DNA of 64,000 nucleotides from Drosophila persimilis. Taxonomy: Eukaryota > Arthropoda > Insecta > Diptera > Drosophilidae. The notes beneath the pieces were generated by a model. That model was given only the letters and a program-made list of their open reading frames with translations, ran no database searches and was not told the DNA's origin. Positions 12,901 to 36,725 of the stretch are shown piece after piece; the stretch's first letter is position 1, and each line of letters opens with the position of its first letter. The stretch is from contig NW_020825289.1 of the NCBI RefSeq assembly GCF_003286085.1, positions 16,678,001 through 16,742,000 of the forward strand, written 5' to 3'. The translations under genes were made by a program, and so were the position numbers.

Positions 12901-15444
12901 CTGGCGTTGAGGGCGGTGTTCTCCCTCTTATCTGCTACGAAAATTGAGCCATTTTTGGTAGCAAAATGTTTGCTTAATTGTCAAAAATTCAAGAGAGAGA
13001 GAGAAATGTACAGAAAGAGCTGCAGGCCAGAGAACTATGAAAAGGCACGACAATGACAGGAGTGGGAGACTGGGCGGATAGTTGATGGGCTGAGGGATGA
13101 GCATTAACCCAGTTAACCCATTAAAGCCGCCTCATAAATTCAAAGCCACAACAGACCCCCAACAACCCTTTGTGGCCTTTTGCGGGCCCGACTTGGCACC
13201 GTTTTTCGACTCATTAAAGCCAACTTCACGCAATTAGCCTAATAAGCTGGCCTCGCAAAAGGGCTCTGCTGCTGCCCCAACAAAGGCCAAAAGACCGAGA
13301 ACCAGGGGGGGGCAAGGGGAAAATAGGAGCCAAAAGATTGAGAGAGAGAGAGGCGAGTGAATTCCGTAAATGTGTATAAACGATATTGTGGTTCACATTT
13401 TGCACTTTCGCTCAATTAACTCAACTAATTGACATTTGAAAATACATGCGGTGAAAGGAAGTACATATGTACACATGTATGTACATGTATGTACATACAT
13501 GTGGGTCCGTAAAGGACAACAGCAGGAGATAATTATAAGTGCAGGAATTTTAATTCAACCTTCAACCTCAGCCTTTGCATGGCTCTGGAGCTCGAAAGTG
13601 ATTTACAAAAGATACACTTTAGTCGGAAACATAAACATTCATGCCCCCACCTCCTCACAGCACCTGACCAAAAACAGCAGCAACAACAAAAATCACAATA
13701 ATAAAGGGAGTCAGGGCGAGGCATAAACTGTGGCATTTACACTGTCAAAAAACAATATACGAGAATAAATAATTAAACCCATTTCCATATACGTTTCTCC
13801 CGATATTATTCTCTAAATTGAACGAAACCAACATTAGCTTTGAACTGAAAACCTTTTAAGATAAGCCAAAGTTGACTTTTTCGGTATTTTTCGTTATTTT
13901 TATAGTCATGTTTTCCTTTAGTATTTTCTTCTATAAGAAAGATGATTCTTGGTAAAAATTTTCCCCTTATTTGCCTTTTTCCTAAACAAATAACTTAGTT
14001 GGCTTTTAAGAAATCATTTATGGGAGAATTTAAGTAATTTAATGATAGTAAAAAAAGGAAACATGCGAAATTTATTGTATAATTACTCGATAGAAACCCA
14101 CATTAATCTTCTATTAAACAAAAATTAATCGCTTTTGAATATTCCGTTCTGTTTCGCGCAGTCGACAAATCTATAGCTCTCATTGTGAGAACTTAAAATT
14201 GGATGAACCCCCATAGAACTCCATACTAAACATAGAGCTAACAAAATTCTATTGATCTATTTTGTTTTCTATCTTTTTTGTACATCGCCTATAATCGTAC
14301 AGCAAAGAAAAACATAAACAACATTTTCTTACCTTTTTCCCGGTTCTTGCGTTTTTGCTGCATTCTCTCTGTTCTTCTGTTCTTTCCTTGCCGTTTCCAT
14401 TCTGTCGTTATATTCACACACACACACACACAAAAGCACTATAAAAAAAACAAACAACACAAATGAATTTTATAACTTATTCATATTTTTCTTTCCGCGA
14501 TCTGCTCTTTTTGTGCGCGAATAATCCACTAATTTTTCCCGCAAGACGCACTTAGCACCAAAGACGCTCAGCTACAACGGTAAAACGAATAAAACGAGAA
14601 GGCAACAAATTTTGGTCGAATAACAACAACAAATCACCAAAGAAACGGGACACGTTGACTTATGTACATATATGAGCTGAAACCCAACTATGTAAGTATT
14701 CTTAGCGCATTTCGATTGTATTTATAATCCTATTAAATTAGTAGTTTAAGGTAGTGGTAGGCGCGGCTAAGAGGCAACGGTACGGCAACTGAAATTTCCG
14801 AGCAACTCCACTCAACGAAAAGAAGGCGAGTGAAAGAGAATAGGAAGATCACGCGATGCGTCGCTTCCCATGCAAAAACCGAACGCATCGCTGTATGTGT
14901 GTGCATGTGTGTGCAGTTGCGGTTTTTGGCTGTGCATGTGAGAGCTCTACATATGTATGTATGTACATATGTAAAGCGTCTGTAAGCAATAGCAACGCAA
15001 TAATGAGCATAAGTACGGACTTGATGAACAGAAGAGAGCACGAGTGCGTCTGAAACTATAAAAAAGCGGCTAATTTCTCCACCTTTTGTATTGCAAAAAT
15101 GTTTTTCGAGGTTTGTAACGAGCCCGATTTGTAATGACCACGCCTAGATTTGCCCTAAATGTCATGTATATTCTCTATTTATAATGAATCTCAACAATAA
15201 AATGGCGACGTTTTCGCATATTTGATCTAGTTCTTTTGATCCTTTAATCAGCATGGAAGCTCAATTGAAAACTCTGGATTAAAATTGAACAATAATAAAA
15301 ATGTGTGGGTGTAACCTCTTGGGGTGTGTACCTCTTGGCAATTTGTGTGAAAATGTTAGGGGGGTGGTGGTGGGGTACTTCAATTAACAACAAATTTGGA
15401 ACGCGGAACATTAACAAAGAAATTGTGTAACGAACATAATCAGA
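9931..15444. other. Long gene-poor stretch
   Basis: I see no supportable coding exon across about 5.5 kb. The region contains GT-rich GGGTCGGGGTCGG repeats (10480-10500), GA repeats (10770-10785, 11283-11310), palindromic TACATGTATG runs (about 13465-13500), a CA run (14417-14431) and AT-rich DNA. A purine-rich stretch at 11060-11700 resembles an untranslated leader in composition, but no start codon with a credible protein follows. It separates the Ly6-type gene from the minus-strand aminopeptidase. Confidence 0.5.
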
Positions 15445-17028
15445 TTACTTGCTGTCGGGGCAAGCTATCTGATACAGAAACTGAACGATAGTGCGAGTGG
15501 GACGGCCAGTCATGCGGTCCTTCAGCAAATATGGGAGCGGATTGTGGCGCGTCAGCATGCCCACGTTGCGGATGTCCAGGTGGGCCCAGTCGACGCACGG
15601 CACCAGCTCGTGCAGAACGGCGGCAGCGATGCAGCTGGAGGCGGGGCCACGCCCGCGGTTGCTGATGTCAAAGGTCTCGTTCGGCATGATCAGCTCCTTG
15701 AAGTAGCGCCACAGGGGCAGACGCCAAACGCGATCGCCCGTAAGGCCACCGGCCTTCTCGAACTGCTTGTAGACGAAGTTCGAATTGCTGAAAATCCCGG
15801 CTGCTGCTCCGCCCAGAGCTGGGCAGACGGCGTAGCCCACTGTAGCAACGTCCACGACCATGCGAGGCTTGTATGTCGTCTGGCCGTAGAGCAAGGGATC
15901 GGCCATGGCCATCACACCGGCCTTGCTGACGTCCACGAAGCCGAGAGTTTTGCCATTGAGGAGGGATACCACGTCGCCAGGCTTGGCCGCCATTCCGGAG
16001 GGCATGTTCTCACACAAAGGCAGTAGTGCCGTTATGTTTAGGGGCAGCGATAGGGCGGCGGCGGCTCGGATGACGCCCACGCAGGCGGCTGCACCGGACA
16101 TGCAGCCGCGGTACATGGACAAGCAGTCCTTGGGACGGAGGCAGATGCCCCCGCTGTTGAATGTGATCCCCTTGCCCAACAGGAGGATGGGCTTGTCCTC
16201 GGGTGCGGTGCCGCAGTAGGCGATTTCCAAGATGATCGGCGGCTCGCAGCTGCCCTTGGCCACCATCAAGAAGCTGTTCAAGCTCTTGGACTCGATCCAG
16301 TCCAGGCTGCGCACCTCCACGGATACCCCGCAGGGGCACAGGGCATCCACCGTTGACTGGGCGAAGATTGTGGGCGTCATCTGATTGGCCGGCGTATCGG
16401 ACAGGCGACGGGCCAGGTTCTGCGATTCGGCCTTGAACAGGCCCCGCATCCAGGCATCCGAGTCGGGAGACTCGTACAGCTCCAGTTTGGGAATGAGTGT
16501 GCGGTCTTGACGGCGCTTGTTGGTGTTGTAGCGCCAGACGGCCAAGGCGCTCCCCTCGGCCGCCTGCTCCGCATACTCCATCGACTCCACGAAGACATCT
16601 GTGCAGCCCTGCAGTTGAAGGGCACGAGCACCCACGCCGGCAGCGACGCGAGCGTTCTCCATTCCCTCGTCGATCATCTCCAGGTCGTTGAAGCCGGCAC
16701 CATCCCGTCCCACGCCGACCACGGCCACCGCACGGAACTCCGCATCCACGTTCATGAAGACACGGCCTTTTCCCAGCTGGCCATTCAGGCCCGTCTCGCG
16801 TATGAGATCAGTGATCTTGCCCTGGACACGATCGTCAAACTTCTCGCCGGATGGTGTCATCCTGGGCTGGCGGTCGCCCTCCTTGGCGTACACGCCCACC
16901 ACAACGCCTTTGATCACCGAGTCGCATTTCTCGGCGTATTGCCGTCGCAGTTCCACAACGCTGAGTCTGGCCAGGGATGTGTGCTCGACACGCCTGCACA
17001 GGGCGTGCATCAAGCGTACAGACTTCAT
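15445..17028 (-). CDS. Sperm-type leucyl aminopeptidase (M17 family), predicted inactive
   Basis: This is an intronless 527-residue ORF of normal M17 length. It has an N-terminal macro-like domain up to about residue 190 and a C-terminal peptidase fold. The family motif GKGITF(D)SGG is present at 285-294, but residue 291 is Asn instead of the metal-binding Asp. The second Lys of the active site is Arg (L-R-P, about 298). The Asp of the D-M-x-G-A motif is Cys (about 309). The NTDAEGR motif is replaced around 366-372, so its Asp, Glu and Arg become Ser, Ala and Val. Family knowledge says these residues bind two zinc ions and the carbonate needed for catalysis, so I infer no peptidase activity. 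Drosophila has a testis-expressed S-Lap group that is abundant in sperm mitochondrial derivatives, several with such losses. This gene fits that group; CG13340 is one possible orthologue, from memory. Its Arg-rich N-terminus suits mitochondrial import. Confidence 0.9.
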   Translation of the reverse strand: MKSVRLMHALCRRVEHTSLARLSVVELRRQYAEKCDSVIKGVVVGVYAKEGDRQPRMTPSGEKFDDRVQGKITDLIRETGLNGQLGKGRVFMNVDAEFRAVAVVGVGRDGAGFNDLEMIDEGMENARVAAGVGARALQLQGCTDVFVESMEYAEQAAEGSALAVWRYNTNKRRQDRTLIPKLELYESPDSDAWMRGLFKAESQNLARRLSDTPANQMTPTIFAQSTVDALCPCGVSVEVRSLDWIESKSLNSFLMVAKGSCEPPIILEIAYCGTAPEDKPILLLGKGITFNSGGICLRPKDCLSMYRGCMSGAAACVGVIRAAAALSLPLNITALLPLCENMPSGMAAKPGDVVSLLNGKTLGFVDVSKAGVMAMADPLLYGQTTYKPRMVVDVATVGYAVCPALGGAAAGIFSNSNFVYKQFEKAGGLTGDRVWRLPLWRYFKELIMPNETFDISNRGRGPASSCIAAAVLHELVPCVDWAHLDIRNVGMLTRHNPLPYLLKDRMTGRPTRTIVQFLYQIACPDSK

Positions 17029-17354
17029 CGCTGAATGATAGTGACAGTGACAGTCCCTCGCGACAGGTTACGAAAGTTATCTTATTTTTCAGACAGTTTC
17101 AGACAAATTTGGCTTTTTTCCGAATAAAAAAAAATTTAAATCTAAAAAATAGAGAGAATAGATGTGCTTCCAACAGCTGATGCGAAAGGAATGAGATATC
17201 CCAAGGCTCAAACTCCGGCAGGAAAACATTGCCAACGCCTGCTGAGATTCGAGGAATTATTGAATTTCCGAACAAAACGATGAATAGGTCTCAAATCGAA
17301 GGAAGTATTCCACAGACATACATTTATATTTCGCGTAATCAAAAGAAACAAGAT
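17029..17354. other. Spacer between two minus-strand genes
   Basis: About 330 bases hold the promoter of the aminopeptidase and the 3' UTR of fandango. No further gene is seen. The sequence just upstream of the aminopeptidase start is AT-rich and lacks an obvious TATA box. Confidence 0.6.
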
Positions 17355-20140
17355 TTATCCCTCATCGGAATCGGATTGATTTGTCGGCTTGAGGCTGCCA
17401 AAGACCTTGGCCGGTATGGCCTTTTGTTCGAAGCGCAGTTTCTTCATGATGAGGCCCTCGTCATCGGTTTTGGTTGTGGCCTGGCCTGCCTCGGCCTGGT
17501 CTCCACTCGGCTGCTGCGCGTCCTCCTCCTCCTCGTCGTCGTCCTCGCTTTCGCCAATATCAATCTCATCCGGATTGACGACTGTATTTTCCTTGCCCTT
17601 GGCCCCGCCCTGGGTCTCGCCACGCACAAACATGATATTGGAGGCAGCCTTCTCGGCGGGCTTCTGCTTGGCCTCGGCCGCCGCCTGGCGGGCCTTCTCC
17701 TCGAGCAGCCGCATGGCATCCGGTCCGGAGCCAGCACCAGCATCGGCAGCCACACCATTCGTGTTCGTGTTGACAAACTGCGCAGCCATCATGTTGACCT
17801 GAGTGTTGTAGGTGGCCTGAATGGAGCGCTTGATCCGCAGCATTTCACGCATCGTATCCTCGTTGCCATGTCGCACCTCGAACTCCTTCCAGGTCTGCCA
17901 GAAGTCGGCCGTGATGCGGGGATCGCACACCTGTTGGGACAAAGCAGAAGAGAGCTTAGAATATTGACGATCCAACGGTTAAATGTCGACTCACCTGTGA
18001 GCAATGGGCGTAGATGGCTCTGGCTCGATCCACCTCGCCCAGCTTCGTCTCCAGCTCGGCGAATTTGACGCACATGTGGCGCATATGCTGCTCGGGCAGG
18101 GCCTCGATGGCCTTCTCGTAGATCTCCCTGGTGCGTGGCAGGCCGTAGATCTCGGCGGCCTTCTTCACGAATATGTTGTACATGTCGAACATCTCCTCTT
18201 CCTTGACGGCGGACGTGGCGCGATCGTAGACGGACATGGCATGCCGGGCCAGACCGTGCTCCTCCTCCAGCTTCGCGTAGAGCAGGTAAAAGTACTTGGC
18301 ATGCTCAGCGGGACACTGATCCAGGCACTGTTCGAAGAGGTCGCGGGCCCGCTCCAGCTTTGTGCCCCCATAGCGCGCGAGGAACTTGCTCAGATACGAG
18401 TTCCAGATGTCGTACACATTCGGCCACTTAAACAGGGCAATGCCCTTCTCGTAGGCCCGATAGGCCTCCTCGAAGTAGTTGTGCTCCTCGAGGAACATGC
18501 CATAGTTGATGATCACCTGCGGCGTGCAGATCTTCAGGTCGATGATGCGCTCGTAGACGGCCTTGCAGGTCTTGAAGGTGCCAAAGGACTCCTCCAGATC
18601 GGCGTACATGGACCACACCTTCAGGGATCTGTGGAGGCGCGACTGCACTGTCTCCGAGTCGTCGTGATACGCCACCTTCCGCTTGGGCATGGCCGTGGCA
18701 CGTTGCATCAGCTTGAGGGCTGCCTCGAACTGCTGCTGGCGCAGCTCCATCTCCGCCCACTCGCACCACACGGCGGCCAGATCCTCCACCTTGACGTACT
18801 CCACCTCGGTGCCCCGCTCGAAGACCACGCGGGCGTCCTCCACCTGGCCATTGGACTCGTAGAACTTGGCAAACTCCACCCAGAGGGTGTGCAGCTTTCC
18901 CACCGCCAGCTTGGGCTGGACCGTCTGCACGGCCTCTGTGTAGGTGTTGATGATCTCCGTGGGCTTGTCCTCGTACAGGTTGACCCGCTTGTGCCACTCG
19001 TGAACGTTGTGCGGATTCTGGCGCAGCAGGACACTGTTCAGCAGCAGCAGACGCCTCTCCATGAGGTATTCGAAGCGCGACAGGCGCAGCTCCACATCGA
19101 TGTCGTCCTCCTCGGTGGCCTCCTCGTTCTTGGCCACCTCCTCCATGCGCTTGTTCAACGACAGCTCCTCGAACTGCGCGTACTCGTCAAAAACTTGGGT
19201 GAAGTCCCGCACTGTGGTCACCGTTTGAATGGCCTCCTCGTAGATGTCCCTGGCCCGGTCGAACAGCCCCGAGCGCACATAGTAGTCGGCCAGGGAGTTC
19301 CACAGGTGTCCGAGCTGATCTGTGTACCGCCGCAGGCCGCCTCTGATGATTGCGTCCACATTCAGGGAGTGCACCTTGTGCGGGTTCTTCGAGATGAGGT
19401 CGCACAGCTCGTTCCACAGCTGGTGGTTCGACTTGCCGTGCTTCGACACGAAATGCTCGTTGTCCACTATGTCGGCCAGCTGCTGGGCCGCCTCGTCCAG
19501 CTTCTCCACCTGCTGCAGGTACTCCACATACTCCTCGGCATCCTCCGGAAACAGCTTCAGATAGCGTCTATACACCCTCAGCGCCGTCTCGGGCATGTCG
19601 AAGCGTTGCACGAACTTCAGGAACAGCGGCCAGATCCTGCCGTGCTGTGTGATGGGCAGTGCCCTCAGCGCCCGGTCGAAGACGTGCCGCGTGCGGGTCA
19701 CCTTGCATTGGGTGGTCATGAAGACGCCATAGTCGATCCAGATGCGCGGCATCTTGTGCATGAAGACGAGGGCCCGCTCGAACGTGTTGTTCACCTGCTC
19801 GTACATGGGATCTGTGGGTATCTTTCCACGGACCTGCTTCCTTCGCGTTCGCAGATAGTTGTACCAAATCTTGTAGCTGCCGGGCAGCTCCTTCAGGGCG
19901 CGCTCGTACACCAGATTCACACCATTATTGGGCGCCTTGGCCTTGTGATCTATGTAGCGAAGCCAGTGCTTCACGGAGTAGGCATTCCTCAGAATTTCCT
20001 CCTCATAGGGCACATCTTCCTCTTCCTAAAAGGAACACCGTACCGTAACGGAGTGTCAAACAAACGTCAAACTGTATTTACAACGTAATACTTACAAAAT
20101 TGAGTTCCGCATTTGAGGTTTTGCCGGTTTTTGCCACCAT
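17355..20140 (-). CDS. fand: fandango: Syf1/XAB2 pre-mRNA splicing factor
   Basis: Three exons read on the minus strand, 20140-20096, 20025-17995 and 17930-17355, join in phase to 883 residues, close to human XAB2 (855). The start MVAKTGK lies in a short first exon, and both introns are under 75 bp. Residues about 20-720 are a run of HAT (half-a-TPR) repeats with the usual W..Y, A..L/Y and E(K/R)A patterns (for example [16 protein letters not shown] and IWNSYLSKF). The C-terminus ends in an acidic stretch with long D/E runs (around residue 840). The family protein is a scaffold of the Prp19-associated complex in the activated spliceosome, acting in the nucleus. The Drosophila gene is known as fandango and is needed for splicing of early zygotic transcripts. 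A 694-residue antisense ORF over this gene is a codon-bias shadow. Confidence 0.96.
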
Positions 20141-22633
20141 TTTCGCGGCGGAAATTAGCAATTTTCACAAAACACCAAAAGCCGCAAAACGTTTTTCCGA
20201 GCGTCGCAAAAACAGCTGCTCGAAAAGAGTTGCCACGTATGAGTCAGAAAATACCAAAAAAAATACCAAAATAGAAAAAGAAAGTGGGCCGTAAATAACC
20301 TGCTATTGATTCTTGCCACCATGTCGTGCTCACACTTCTTGCGAATATAGTATTTTCTAGAAATGCCTCTTTTTTTTGGGAATACCAGAGGTTTTTCACA
20401 CTAGTGCTTCCATGGGGCATATATGAAACAAAAACGGCCAAGATTGTCAACACTTGAGGTGTCGCTTTTGGTAATTACATAAAAATGTAGTTAATAAGTA
20501 GCAGCTGTGTAGTTACGATGTAAGGAAATATATTTAGTGAAAATTGTTATCGACCGTGTTTGCTTAAACCTTATTTTATAAGCAAACCAGAAAAGATGAG
20601 AACTTGAAGTTAACCCATTTTATAGGAAATTGATGTGTCAATCGTTTAAAACTATGAGTTTAGGGCTGAGAGTCCTCGCTAGCTAGTAATTTTAGATTGA
20701 ATTTCAGAATTGATGAATTTGACTTCCGATAATATACAGTGTAGAATTAGCCCATTGTTGACTAATGGGTATTAAAACACCCCCAACGAAAATTATGAAT
20801 CTTGACAAATTGTAGCGTACTTCAGGTGAAAAATATCGTAGGGTTCAAAGTTAAGTTAAAAGAAAGATAGAATGGATGTACAAGAACAAACTAAAATCAG
20901 TATTGTTTACCGCGGTTTAACTCAAGCTGTTCGCCTATTTAAACAGAGGGTGTTTGAGTGGGCTAAGTTCAATCAGACCGTATATCTTGCCGAAAAGGTC
21001 ACACTCGTTCCCCAAGTGTTGACATATTTTATTTCACTCGCTTTTCAATTTCAATAATTTACGCAACGAAGCAGCTGCTACGCTACGGTCGCGAAGTGAG
21101 ACGAAGAGAAAGAGCAAGAGAGAGAAGGAGAAGAGAAAAGAGGCGCGTTGGCAAGCAAAAATCAAAGTCTGTAAAAAATTTAGTTGAAAATTCTAAAAAT
21201 AGCTCAAAATGACGCGCTTGAAACATTTCTAACCATTAACAAAAGTTAATAAAATACGAAGTCTAAGGAATTTTTTAGTGGTAAATATCAATATTCATGC
21301 ACATTTGTGTGTGTGTGTGCGTGTGTCATAAATATTTTCGCACTCCGAAAACCATACAGTGAAAATTACACACACACTTGTTCCCCCCTCGCATTGATTT
21401 TCCCGCTTTCCCCTGAGAGCAAAGACCCGTTCTTATGAGCGGCATTCCAATTGGTCCACACATCACATTTCCCAATTAAACCCCGCTGCGGCCGCTCTTC
21501 CACCCCCTAACGCAGCGCACTCCGCCGTCCATCAGCTGTTTTGGTCTCGAAATTTTCCATGCTCTTGTTTTGATCTGTAAGCGGAAAATTTTCCGGTCCT
21601 TTAGGGCTCGGCGTTTCCTTGTAAGTTTGAGTAAACAGAGGCCTGAAGCCGCGTGCAAGTGTTAGATGGCCTTCGGCGAGCCGGTTTCCCACCCACCCAC
21701 ACAATTTGACACACTGACTGCAGCAGCGACTGCAAAAGAAGCTTTCAGCTGCATGCAGCAACTAAAAAGCTTTTTTGATGGCTTCTTTATTTTAGCCACA
21801 AAATTATTTAATACAGTTTTTAAAGGGAATATCGAAGATTGGACGGAGTAGAGTTCATACTCGTCGTTAGTAGAAAATTCTGTTTAAAAAAAGGGGTTTG
21901 TTTACCATGTTTACCCATAAAATGAGATTTTATTAAGTTTTTATATGATTATTATTATTTATTATTTTTTCCCAGAAAACAGAGTTTTATTAACAATGGT
22001 ACCTCCCACACATCCAAACACACTGCCAAAGCTTTGCTTTACCTAAAAAATAGCTTTGCACTCTGCCACTCTGCTTTTGGTCAAAGTGATTTATTTATTG
22101 ATTCCATTTGTCTGTTATTCTCTTACTTTTCTTGCAGCCAAAGCAACGTCCCAACGCATCAGCGATAACCAATAAAAGTGCATTATAGTTTTAATAATAA
22201 TTTTTAAAAAATAACTTTGTTCTTCCATAAACAACTTTTGTCCCATACACCAGTGCGAAAATTGCAATTTGTCATCATGTCGCGTACAAGTAATTTGTTT
22301 TTCAATTCGTCGGTGAATTTAGAGACTAAAAAGTGTAATTGTTGAAAAGCAACAACACAACAAAAAAACACCACGCAAAGTAAAAAAAAAAGTTAAAGTA
22401 CAAGAAAACTCAGGTATCAAAAAACCCGTTTGTGAGCGAGCGAGAGAAAGAGATTGTTCCAGAAGAGTCAACAAACAGCGAGCGAGAGAGAGAGAAAGAG
22501 AGAGAGTGCAGCAGCAGTTGACAATTCCACACGAGAGGGAGACATTCCAGAAAACACCCATTCCAGCCCCCCCCAAAAAAAAAGCCCTCTAGTCGGTTAC
22601 ATTTTGCAAGAGAAGAAATCGGTTTACTGCCTA
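20141..22633. other. Region between fandango and the Cables-type gene, with promoter signals
   Basis: This holds the fandango promoter (with several AATACC, i.e. GGTATT on the minus strand, at about 20248-20385) and the likely transcription start and 5' UTR of the Cables-type gene. The leader just before 22634 is GA-rich (about 22435-22505). A 61-residue ORF at 20872-21057 is not convincing. Confidence 0.5.
20997..21005 (+). promoter_or_regulatory. Candidate Ohler motif 1 core (GGTCACACT)
   Basis: GGTCACACT matches the nine-base core of Drosophila core-promoter motif 1 (YGGTCACACTR), although both flanking positions differ. It is in the sense orientation about 1.6 kb before the Cables-type start codon. 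It could mark a TSS for that gene if there is a long 5' leader or a 5' UTR intron. Confidence 0.3.
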
Positions 22634-33329
<10,696 letters not shown>

Positions 33330-36300
33330 AATTGGCCCCGGCGCTGCGCCGAAAACACTTTGTTGGCAGCAGCGCAGGTGGTGGCAACAGCGGCGGCCAC
33401 CACCAAGCAGCATCTTCGTCGCACCGGTAGTCGCAAGTAGGCGTGGCGTTGGGAGTCATTTTTTTTAGACCAAAAACAAAAAATTGTTGGTTCAGGAGGT
33501 GATCGCTGATTGCAGTGGCGCCACTATATGTAGTGAGTGTATGTAGAGATCATGTAGGTGTCGCTCCAGAGATATGTATTTGGCATGTAGATATTTTGTA
33601 GCAAAACAGCAATTACTTGTAGAGGTTTGTAGGGTTTTTTATGGACGTAATCGTTGTTCTAGTTCTATAGTTGCTTACTTCAATCCGTACATCAATATAT
33701 CAGAAAGCGCTGATTGCCATTTTCCATTTTATACAAAAAAATAGTTTGAACTTCGTTGCCGGAGGACCTGTGGTCCTCTAAATCCGGCCCTGGATGCAAC
33801 GCGAACAGATATGCGGCTATCATGCTTATTATATTATATGCTATTGTAAGGCCCTAGAATAAGTTTTACTACAAAAAAAGGTTAAAAAAAAATTAATAAT
33901 TATCACTTACATATGTATACCCCCTCACCTTCTTAATCCTTAGATTCGTAAGTGTTTATGTTTTTAGGAAAGTTACATATGTTTTTCTTGGGTTCTCTGT
34001 TATTGACATTTCAAAAATGAATAAACTTAACTTAACCAAAAACCAATACAATCAAGCGTTAATTTATGCAGTGATAAGCTGTGCTCTTATCAACATTTTG
34101 TTGCTGTGGTCGTTGGCTCCAGGTCTGCTTCTGCTTCTGCTACTGTTGTTGTAATGTTAATTTTATTCAAATTTCTACATCGTCGATCTCCGCCTATTGC
34201 CTTTTGCTGTTGGCCGCATGCCCAAAGCTGGCTAATCCGTTCGGACAGGGCCGAAGATCCCATTTTAACCCCCACGGCATCGCCCCGTAATGTATTGACT
34301 GGCTTGACAGTTGGCGGATGGTCCCATCAATCAGAAATCAATAAATAACATACGATCGATTATTTGTCAGCGCAACAGGCGCTCAGCAGTCGACAACAGG
34401 TGGAAGACACGAAAAAAAAGAGTTCTCTGCGATAGTCCGAAAAATACGGGCCAGCACACGTGTGCCGCCAGAGGGGAACAGTCGCGACGGTTGGTGGGGG
34501 GTGGGGGGGGGGGGGAGCAAACGTGCCATGCACACTGGCTTTTGTTGGGTTTTTCGTTGTTTGTGGTTGTTGGTGCCATCAGCTAACTCTTTTGTGATAA
34601 GCACTCATATGTGTTGTAGCTCAAAGCTCTTTAGGCAGTCAGAAAATGGGCAGAGGTCGTTACTGCACAAGGTTTTTTGAACAAGGTGAGGAACTCCCAG
34701 TGAGCGATCTGACAATAGTTACTTATTTTGCATGTTGGTTGAACAAAAGAGAGCAAGAGAAGAGTAGTGGGCTACCAAATAGGCAACTCAAAGAACGGGA
34801 ATGCCGCACCTTGCAAAAATGTACTCTGCTGGTGTACAATCACGCAGGCCAACATGTGTATTTTTCTGTATATGTAATGCGTTGCAATCGCATTTGGCTT
34901 TTCTCTTATCAGAACAATTCGATGCGACCTCCAAGAGGGGAGTGCAGACTATCCGTTTGCCCTATTATTGGTTCTTCAATAATTACTTTTTAAAGAATTT
35001 ATGTGTTTGATATAAGATTTCACTTTCATTTGGGGATATTCAACAGTATCAAAATGTTCCCCCACTTCAGGGACCCCGCATATACCCCGCATCTTTAAAT
35101 TCCAATCTTCATTAAAACTTCGTTAGCATTGAATCAGAAATCTCATTAGTGGCCGTGGCAGAAAATCTAGGTGAACGAGATATAGTGGACGATAAAGAAT
35201 ATCAAACTTCCTATTCTCTCACTCTCTCTCGCCCTATCTCCTCCCATCATGATGCACGGCTTGCCGCCACATGGCCCTGCATAATGGAAACGCTCAAAAC
35301 TAATTTGCGCAAAAGCAAAGCCGGAACTGAAGGCATCGTCTACCCTCCCCTTCGGCACTCCTCCGCCACACTGTTTTGGCCGTTTTCCACATTCTCTCTC
35401 CCGTCGCGCGTTCATTGGGTCAAAGAGAGTGAGTGGGAGTGCGGTCTCTTCGGTTCTGTTCGCCTGACATGCACGTCTGCGGCTGCTGCTGGTCCGCGTC
35501 CATGGGTTGGGTAGGGGCTCGGCTTGGGTGTCTGGGGGCACACACCCCCATCACCCAAGTTTATTACTCATTAGCACGCACAACTGTCCGTCCGTCCGTC
35601 CGGACTGCGGAAGGGAGAATCAGCCGCAGCCGCAGCAGCAGCATAAACTTTTGCTCAAACTTTAGCTCATTTATTAAGAACCGAACCGAACCCCATCCGC
35701 ACACACGAACTCATGTACATACACACACACACACACACACAACCGTACGCAGGAACTTTTTCATTAAAATTTCGCTTTCATTTATTAGACATTTTTCTTC
35801 TCCTTCAGCACTCTCTCTCTCTCGCCCCTTTCCGCACAGCACCAAACCCGGCACTGCGCCTTATCTTTTGTGGTTTCTCTGCGTTAACAGTTGTTAGTTA
35901 GTTCTAACTCCCCCCCAACCCACGCACACACTGTGATTGGAAAGTTCTTTCTTTCATTCGGTCTTTCTTTTGCTCGCCTGCAACGGGACCATTTTCATGT
36001 AAGGCTTCCGACCGACCCCCCTCCATCATTGAGGGACGACTGGCCCAGGCAAAGCGACCGTCCGACCGTCCGACCAATATTCCATTTGCTGCTGCTGCTG
36101 CTGCTGGCGTTGCTCCCGCTGCTGCCGACGCCGACGCTGCTGCTGCTGTTGCTGCTGTCGTCGTCGTCGTCGTCGTCGTAGTTGCCTGTCGACTATCTGC
36201 GGTTTTCTGTGCGCCTGATACTATGCGCCGAGTTAATTGGTTTGCAAACAAATTAACCAACGTGGGTGTGTACGTTTCCTAATTAGCAGCTTTTGTAATT

Positions 36301-36725
36301 AAATATGCCCGCAGCCATACACACACACACACATTGGTTGTGGTAGCCGAAAGAGGGAAAGGTAGAGAGGGTGCGTACATATGTGTGTGGGCCCGTACAA
36401 TGGTATAACGGTTCATGTGACGCACAGCGGCGTCTCTGCCGGGGTTACTTGACTTAGCTAATGAACGCAGACAATAGCATACCAAACCCCTCTCAGCGGA
36501 CGCCTCAGTCCACCGAAGAGAAGGAAAAGGGAGCGGCTGTGGGCAGAGGGGAGGAGCAGTCGGGTGGCAGCTCTGACGTCCCAAATGAAAATGCATTTTA
36601 ATTAGGGGTTTTGTTGGCTTTTGTTTTAAGTTCATTTTTGTTCTTGTTATTGCCGCTGCTGCTGGTGCTTTTGGTCTGATTGTGTCGGTGAGGGGGGAAT
36701 GGGTTTCATTCATTAGTCGAATTGA
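33330..36725. other. 3' UTR of the Cables-type gene, then simple-repeat DNA
   Basis: The first ~700 bases are probably 3' UTR, ending near AATAAA at 34020. Beyond that I see CA and CT microsatellites (35718-35741, 35813-35822), triplet runs (CTG)n and (GTC)n around 36090-36180, and G runs (about 34495-34515). No gene can be supported. Confidence 0.5.

Noticed and set aside
18004-20088. 694-residue plus-strand ORF
   Set aside because: It lies antisense to fandango, whose HAT repeats and splice sites are clear. It is Leu/Val/His-rich with no domain, a codon-bias shadow.
20872-21057. 61-residue ORF near the Cables promoter
   Set aside because: No family resemblance. A core-promoter motif lies inside it, so it is more likely promoter DNA.
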